The notes below the pieces were generated by a model. That model ran no database searches. It worked only from the letters and a program-made list of their open reading frames with translations, and had not been told where the DNA came from. Both the position numbers and the translations under genes were made by a program. This document shows, in pieces, positions 58,101-64,000 of a stretch of 64,000 nucleotides of DNA (the stretch's first letter is position 1; every line of letters begins with the position of its first letter). The stretch is from Cordylochernes scorpioides. Lineage: Eukaryota > Arthropoda > Arachnida > Pseudoscorpiones > Chernetidae. The stretch lies in the NCBI GenBank assembly GCA_030710605.1, contig CP092863.1, forward strand, positions 55,766,507 through 55,830,506, read 5' to 3'.

Positions 58101-58490
58101 ATTTTTTTCCATCAAAACTCGGTAGTTCTATTTTAGGCAAATTAGCATAATTCTTATTAACTCCATTGTTACTTTGAGGAAAATTTGCATCATTGAGAAA
58201 AGGTTGAGTAAACCGATGAATTTTCACCTCTAGTTTACAATATTTATCGGTTACTTCCTCTATTTGTAATAAAAGTTCGTCTGTATCTTTTATCTCCATG
58301 AAATATTCATATGCTTGTTCCAACTGCTGTTTATTCTTAATATTGAATCGAGTTCAAAACAATCGGCTGCGTTGTTTTCTATTTACTTTTCCAACCTTTC
58401 TAAATTAAGACCTAGTCTTTTGATTCTTCTTATTTCTGTTTCTGCATCCATGAGGTTGACTTACCGTATCAGGCTTCTATCCGGCTCGAG
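55190..58490 (-). pseudogene. Decayed BEL/Pao element, minus strand
   Basis: From right to left: a primer site (TGGTCCCTCGAGCCGG near 58490); Gag start near 58453; DUF1759-type segment LPKIELPSFDGKKYIENWIS (58323-58021); Gag continuation (57953-57513); zinc cluster CFNCLRNNHSINQC (57470-57234); protease ALIDTASQATLIT (57181-56432, with the Asp kept but the Gly of DSG/DTG changed to Ala); reverse transcriptase pieces (56368-55740) in which the catalytic YVDD reads YVGD; and an RNase H beginning (55542-55303). Integrase and the left LTR are missing. Stops and frame shifts are frequent. Confidence 0.85.
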
Positions 58491-58496
58491 GGACCA

Positions 58497-58790
58497 ATGT
58501 ATGAAAAAGTAAGAGTTGTATAAGCTTATGATTTTGCTTTGTTTTAAAAATGAATCGATGTTGGTTCCATATGCTTGAATTGAATAATACATCTTAGTTC
58601 TATATATTTTATTGCTTAAAAAGGAACAAAACAAAAAAGAAACTACAATTGCAAATGATTTGATAACTAACAAAGAAAAATAAAATTACAAAAATGATGA
58701 TGAATAAAAAACTGAATATGTCTGCCAGAAAAATGCTTCTATGAAAAAAAAAAAGAATAACTACAAAATTAACATATAAACTTCAAACAC
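58497..58790 (-). other. Possible LTR of the minus-strand BEL element
   Basis: This AT-rich stretch lies directly upstream (minus-strand sense) of the primer site, where the LTR should be. With no second copy in the window its limits cannot be set. Confidence 0.35.
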
Positions 58791-58915
58791 TGTCCTTACT
58801 GCAATGACAGATATTGGGAGGGCCTGACTTATCAGTGGTGAACCCTCCCAGCGAATTCGCCAGTTTAATATTCCAGATCGTTTACTATTGTATTGGTCTG
58901 TATGGCCTATATACT
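58790..58915 (+). repeat. Foldback family B fragment
   Basis: CCTTACTGCAATGACAGATA, GGGAGGG..., AACCCTCCCAGCGAATTCGC match the family B arm. Confidence 0.65.
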
Positions 58916-59109
58916 TGGCACTGTTGAGGAATTATTTGTAAAATGGTATTAAAGGAACTATGGATATAAGGTTTGAGGACAGTGGAAATTTATTCAAATA
59001 GGAAAACATTAAAATGTATAACTCTTCTACAAACGTTTCATAAATATACCTGTGCGCCAACTTTACATGACATTTAAAACTATTTTGATCTCGGAATTTT
59101 TCTGCATAC

Positions 59110-59660
59110 ACGTTAATTATACATTTTGATCACAGATAGCGTATAAGCGCATACAAGCACGAATAAACGCAAAGGTAGGCATTCCCTCGTACATATGAAC
59201 ACGCAGGCACACAAAAACAAGCACGGCCTTCCAGAAATACATGGTTTAAAAATTTCTTGTGTGCTTACATAATTAATGAAAACATTGAAACACATGGACA
59301 CACAAAGGGAAAGCAAGTCAAAGTTATCACGCACAAACAGTAACACAAAATGATCTCAGAATAAACTTACACAAAATGGAAAACAGGGGAACACAGATAC
59401 AAGAACAAATGCACTTATATACATGCATTCTCGTCTACACGACGGCATGTTCATGTGCTCAGATAGCCATCTGAACAGATAGAAGCATAAGGACAGAGAT
59501 GTATGCACATTCAAGCACTCACTCACACATAGGAACACGCACACAAGCACGTTCGTATAGGATACAGTTATTTAAATACAGACATGTAGACAGGCATATT
59601 TTAAATCAAACCTGCAAACTCACAATACACAAACAGATCAACGCATATCAAAAATCATAC
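59110..59660. repeat. Cryptic CA-rich repeat
   Basis: A region of loosely repeated ACACA/AGCAC/ACACAC words without a fixed period. Cysteine-rich frames on the minus strand come from this bias and are not genes. Confidence 0.6.
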
Positions 59661-59699
59661 AACAAACCAAATATCAAAGCATTTAACCATAAAAATCAG

Positions 59700-60240
59700 A
59701 CAAAAATATAAATTTGCGATATCTGTATTTACAATCAACCCTGGCCGACTGGAGAAGCCGCAGGTAGATTGAAAGATCAGTTTGAAGGAAGCCGTTTAGA
59801 AAAAAAATCAATCCCCGATAGGCTATCATCGGCCAGGCACTATCTCCCCTGCCAGGACAAACCCATTACTGCCCAATTTCATCCCGCCACCGCCTTCTTT
59901 AATGGGCTGCTGGCGCCTGGAAGTCGCTGATAGAAGCCGCCTGCTTTAAAAACTACTTAAATTAAAATTTTATTTAAAATTTGAGTGGATAAAGTTTATC
60001 GCACAAAATAGTTACCTTGTTTTAACTTTATTGTTTCTTGACAACCCTCAATTGTATCTCGATATAAATGCTTCTAGGATTCAATTATTGGGATGCTCGA
60101 GGGGATATTGCTCTAGTATTTGAGATACAAATTATATATTTTTAAAAGTTTTAAAAATAGTTTAAATTTTCATTCACTCGGTTGTATTCAGTTTTAAAAG
60201 GTATTGTTTTGAAAATATTTAAAATTTTTAAAATTTTCAC
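59700..60240. other. Non-coding stretch before the minisatellite
   Basis: 59740-59945 is GC-richer and includes palindromic-looking GCCGGC-type words but no identifiable element. The rest is AT-rich. Confidence 0.35.
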
Positions 60241-60246
60241 AAATCA

Positions 60247-62830
60247 TACCACTCAGGGTCCGGAGGAAATGCCGACCTACAACCGAGTCGTAGCGATATA
60301 ACCACTCAGGGATCCGGAGGAAATGCCGACCTACAACCGAGTCGTGGCGGTATAACCACTCAGGGATCCGGAGGAAATGCCGACCTACAACCGAGTCTTG
60401 GCGGTATAACCACTCAGGGTCCGGAGGAAATGCCGACCTACAACCGAGTCGTGGCGGTATAACCACTCAGGGATCCGGAGGAAATGCCGACCTACAACCG
60501 AGTCGTGGCGGTATAACCACTCAGGGATCCGGAGGAAATGCCGACCTACAACCTAGTCGTGGCGGTATAATCTATCAGGGTCCGGAGGAAATGCCGACCT
60601 ACAATCGAGTCGTGGCGATATAACCACTCAGGGTCCGGAGGAAATGCCGACCTACAACCGAGTCGTGGCGGTATAACCACTCAGGGATCCGGAGGAAATG
60701 CCGACCTACAACCGAGTCGTGGCGATATAACCACTCAGGGATCCGGAGGAAATGCCGACCTACAACCGAGTCGTGGCGGTATAACCACTCAGGGATCCGG
60801 AGGAAATGCCGACCTACAACCGAGTCGTAGCGATATAACCACTCAGGGATCCGGAGGAAATGCCGACCTACAACCGAGTCGTAGCGATATAACCACTCAG
60901 GGATCCGGAGGAAATGCCGACCTACAACCGAGTCGTGGCGGTATAACCACTCAGGGTCCGGAGGAAATGCCGAACTACAACCGAGTCGTGGCGGTATAAC
61001 CACTCAGGGATCCGGAGGAAATGCCGACCTACAACCGAGTCGTGGCGGTATAACCACTCAGGGATCCGGAGGAAATGCCGACCTACAACCGAGTCGTAGC
61101 GATATAACCACTCAGGGATCCGGAGGAAATGCCGACCTACAACCGAGTCGTGGCGGTATAACCACTCAGGGATCCGGAGGAAATGCCGACCTACAACCGA
61201 GTCGTGGCGGTATAACCACTCAGGGTCCGGAGGAAATGCCGACCTACAACCGAGTCGTAGCGATATAACCACTCAGGGATCCGGAGGAAATGCCGACCTA
61301 CAACCGAGTCGTGGCGGTATAACCACTCAGGGATCCGGAGGAAATGCCGACCTACAACCGAGTCGTGGCGATATAACCACTCAGGGATCCGGAGGAAATG
61401 CCCAGGTCCGGAGGAAATGCCGACCTACAACCGAGCCGTGGCGGTATAACCATTCAGGGATCCGGAGGAAATGCCGACCTACAACCGAGTCGTGGCGGTA
61501 TAACCACTCAGGGATCCGGAGGAAATGCCGACCTACAACCGAGTCGTGGCGATATAACCACTCAGGGATCCGGAGGAAATTCCGACCTACAACCGAGTCG
61601 TGGCGGTATAACTACTCCGGTCCGGAGGAAATGCCGACCTACAACCGAGTCGTGGCGGTATAACCACTCAGGGTCCGGAGGAAATGCCGACCTACAACCG
61701 AGTCGTGGCGGTATAACCACTCAGGGTCCGGAGGAAATGCCGACCTACAACCGAGTCGTGGCGATATAACCACTCAGGGATCCGGAGGAAATTCCGACCT
61801 ACAACCGAGTCGTGGCGGTATAACCACTCAGGGATCCGGAGGAAATTCCGACCTACAACCGAGTCGTGGCGATATAACCACTCAGGGATCCGGAGGAAAT
61901 TCCGACCTAGAACCGAGTCGTGGCGGTATAACTACTCCGGTCCGGAGGAAATGCCGACCTACAACCGAGTCGTGGCGGTATAACCACTCAGGGTCCGGAG
62001 GAAATGCCGACCTACAACCGAGTCGTGGCGATATAACCACTCAGGGATCCGGAGGAAATTCCGACCTACAACCGAGTCGTGGCGGTATAACTACTCCGGT
62101 CCGGAGGAAATGCCGACCTACAACCGAGTCGTGGCGGTATAACCACTCAGGGTCCGGAGGAAATGCCGACCTACAACCGAGTCGTAGCGATATAACCACT
62201 CAGGGATCCGGAGGAAATGCCCAGGTCCGGAGGAAATGCCGACCTACAACCGAGCCGTGGCGGTATAACCATTCAGGGTCCGGAGGAAATGCCGACCTAC
62301 AACCGAGTCGTGGCGATATAACCACTCAGGGATCCGGAGGAAATGCCCAGGTCCGGAGGAAATGCCGACCTACAACCGAGTCGTGGCGGTATAACCACTC
62401 AGGGATCCGGAGGAAATGCCGACCTACAACCGAGTCGTGGCGATATAACCACTCAGGGATCCGGAGGAAATGCCCAGGCCCGGAGGAAATGCCGACCTAC
62501 AACCGAGCCGTGGCGGTATAACCATTCAGGGTCCGGAGGAAATGCCGACTTACAACCGAGTCGTGGCGGTATAACCACTCAGGGCCGGAGGAAATGCCGA
62601 CCTACAACCAATTCGTGGCGATATAATCACTCAGGGCCGGAGGAAATGCCGATTACAACCAAGTCGTGGCGGTATAACTATTCAGGGTCCGGAGGAAATT
62701 CCGATTACAACCAAGTCGTGGCGGTATAACCAATCAAGGTGTGAAGGAAATTCTGAAACAAAATCAAGTCGTGACGATATAACCACTCTAGATCCAGAAT
62801 AAATGCCAATTTCAAGAAAGAATAATATTA
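60247..62830 (+). repeat. 54-bp minisatellite array, about 47 units
   Basis: The consensus unit runs CCACTCAGGGATCCGGAGGA, AATGCCGACCTACAACCGAG, TCGTGGCGGTATAA (54 bases); a 53-base variant lacks the A in GGGATCC. The left edge is abrupt and the units are nearly identical for 2.3 kb, while the last units (62690-62830) decay. Variant units recur in order: a short insert ending ATGCCCAGG at 61400, 62220, 62345 and 62475, and an ACTACTCCGG form near 61612, 61930 and 62090. That points to recent amplification of multi-unit blocks. Frames open on both strands follow from the period being a multiple of three. Confidence 0.95.
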
Positions 62831-63590
62831 AGGATTCGCTTCCTGCGGTAGGACCCTTGGCCTGAATCAGGAGACCCTCTAAAGAAGACAGCTGTACATT
62901 TTTTGCATCCTCAATCACTTTAAATTTATTTATTGTATATATTTTATCATCTTTCTCCTTCGCCTACAACTTGCAGGTGCGTGCTCTTGAGTCCTGTTTG
63001 TGTCCTTTGCCACTTGCACCCCGACTTTATATCTACACACCATCTTTACATGCATTCTATAAATACGGAACTATTTCTGCTCGTCAGTAGGTTATTTTAG
63101 ATTTGGAAAGTGTCTTCTGTCTTGGGGGGGAGTCTTTCAAATTAATTCTCGCTCTTTCAAGTAGCAACTATGATCCTAGTTTTCTTGATATTAATGACCC
63201 TAAGTGTTATTAATAAAGACTACTAGGAAAGTATTTTGTCAATTGCATCTAGCATTTTTGTCATAATCGCATTGGATGTCTCTCATTATTAAATTTACAG
63301 AACTAGAATAGAGAAATAACGAATTAAAAAGAACGTTAAAAACACAGCTTGTTGATGCACGTGCACGCGCTGATCTAGAGACAGATTGAGATTGAAACAT
63401 AATTTATTGACTTACATTGTCAATGGTAAAAAAACACAGAAAATTCTAAGATTTTAGCTAGGCACCTCGAAAATGAACCAAAAGGTGAAACTATACACAA
63501 TTGAAAAGTACATATTAGGAGTATAAATAAGCGTGCTCGTGCGGCCTTTTTCGAAAATTGAAGATTTATTGTGAAAAATTGGTTAGACAT
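62831..63590. other. Non-coding stretch
   Basis: No gene or recognised repeat. Confidence 0.4.
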
Positions 63591-63893
63591 TCAATGTTCA
63601 AAGTATTGTCTATCGCTAGCCACTACTTTTCCCAATCCTTTTGGAAATTGACGGATCCCATCGCGGAAAAAGGCCGGCTCTTTGGCCGCTATCCATTCAT
63701 CGATCTACTTTTTGACTTCATCGTAATTGGAGAAGTGCTGGTCATCCAGGCCATGTTGCATTGATTGGAATAGATAATAATCAATGTCTGGGCTATACGG
63801 CGGGTGGGGTAGGACTTCCTATTTGAGCGTTTCTAAGTACGTTTTAACGGGTGCTATAGCATGTGGCCGGGCAATAGATTTTGCAAAATTAAT
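63591..63893 (-). pseudogene. Mariner transposase C-terminal fragment
   Basis: The minus strand ends at TGA 63591 and reads upstream through QYFEH, KVVASD, a helix with EVKK.IDEWIAAK, HPPYSPDI and VKTYLETLK, to ARPHAIAP near 63885. This is the C-terminal third of a mariner (Mos1-like) transposase. The catalytic Asp before N-ARPH is lost, and two in-frame TAG codons are present (one where mariners have Trp). A third mariner subfamily, distinct from those at 15.5 and 26.2 kb. No inverted repeat was identified. Confidence 0.75.
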
Positions 63894-63904
63894 GCCTATA
63901 TATG

Positions 63905-64000
63905 ATGCATAGGCGCGCCATCTGTTATAAAAATTGAAACTATTTTAGACGCGTTTCATTATTTTTAAAAATAAAAAAAAATTCTACTGTGCCCTTAATA
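63905..64000 (+). repeat. Foldback family B end, cut by window edge
   Basis: TTGAAACTATTTTAGACGCG and TTCTACTGTGCCCTTA resemble the family B outer end at 27850-27920. The remainder lies outside the window. Confidence 0.45.

Noticed and set aside
59113-59550. Cysteine-rich minus-strand frames as secreted peptides
   Set aside because: They arise from degenerate CA/GT repeats; no consistent spacing of cysteines or signal peptide.
60599-62729. Long repeat frames across the 54-bp array as a repetitive protein gene
   Set aside because: Frames are open on both strands because the unit is a multiple of three without stops; 53-base units break the frame repeatedly, and there is no signal peptide, promoter or splice context.
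60247-62830. CRISPR-like regular repeats
   Set aside because: The units are head-to-tail without unique spacers and the genome is eukaryotic.

Overview
This window looks like a transposon-dense, AT-rich invertebrate chromosome segment, most likely from an arthropod. The reasons are BEL/Pao, Ty3/gypsy, Penelope-like (PLE), LINE, mariner and Helitron remains, spliceosomal U2-type sequence, and no prokaryotic operon structure. The taxon cannot be fixed further. I recognise no host protein-coding gene. Almost every long reading frame belongs to a mobile element, and only one element (a BEL/Pao retrotransposon at 1543-7441) still looks fully coding.

Layout. 1-1542: no gene. 1543-7441: intact BEL/Pao element with 348-bp LTRs differing at one base and a GTAGG target duplication. 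9.3-11.3 kb: old BEL relic on the minus strand. 12.7-13.7 kb: Helitron-like 3' ends and a U2 snRNA 5' fragment. 13.9-14.4 kb: a retrozyme-like repeat, 319-nt period, carrying an intact hammerhead ribozyme. 15.5-16.8 kb: mariner with broken transposase. 17.1-25.0 kb: a Penelope-like element with inverted hammerhead-bearing ends, its left end split by a LINE fragment and its middle by a Ty3/gypsy element (18514-24762). 26.2-27.5 kb: second mariner. 28.7-30.5 kb: tandem repeats. 30481-32784: a 2.3-kb palindrome with a Helitron 3' end at both tips and a Helitron helicase fragment in the centre.

33591-42957 is a Tc1/mariner-superfamily transposon with about 400-bp terminal inverted repeats. It holds a LINE, which is followed by a second Ty3/gypsy element. 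43.7-45.2 kb: a foldback element with a hammerhead in its loop, then a second PLE fragment. 45.9 kb: tRNA-like sequence. 49.1-52.3 kb: two small palindromic or hairpin repeat families. 53.2-54.9 kb: a non-coding LTR element. 55.2-58.5 kb: a decayed BEL element on the minus strand. 60.2-62.8 kb: a 54-bp minisatellite. 63.6-63.9 kb: third mariner fragment.

The theme that stands out is self-cleaving RNA in mobile elements. Hammerhead cores are readable in the retrozyme-like repeat, in foldback family A (two copies) and in both inverted ends of the PLE; weaker signatures occur elsewhere. A second theme is large inverted symmetry, in the Helitron palindrome, foldback families A and B, and the inverted PLE ends. 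All motif calls were made by eye from the sequence; no database search was possible.
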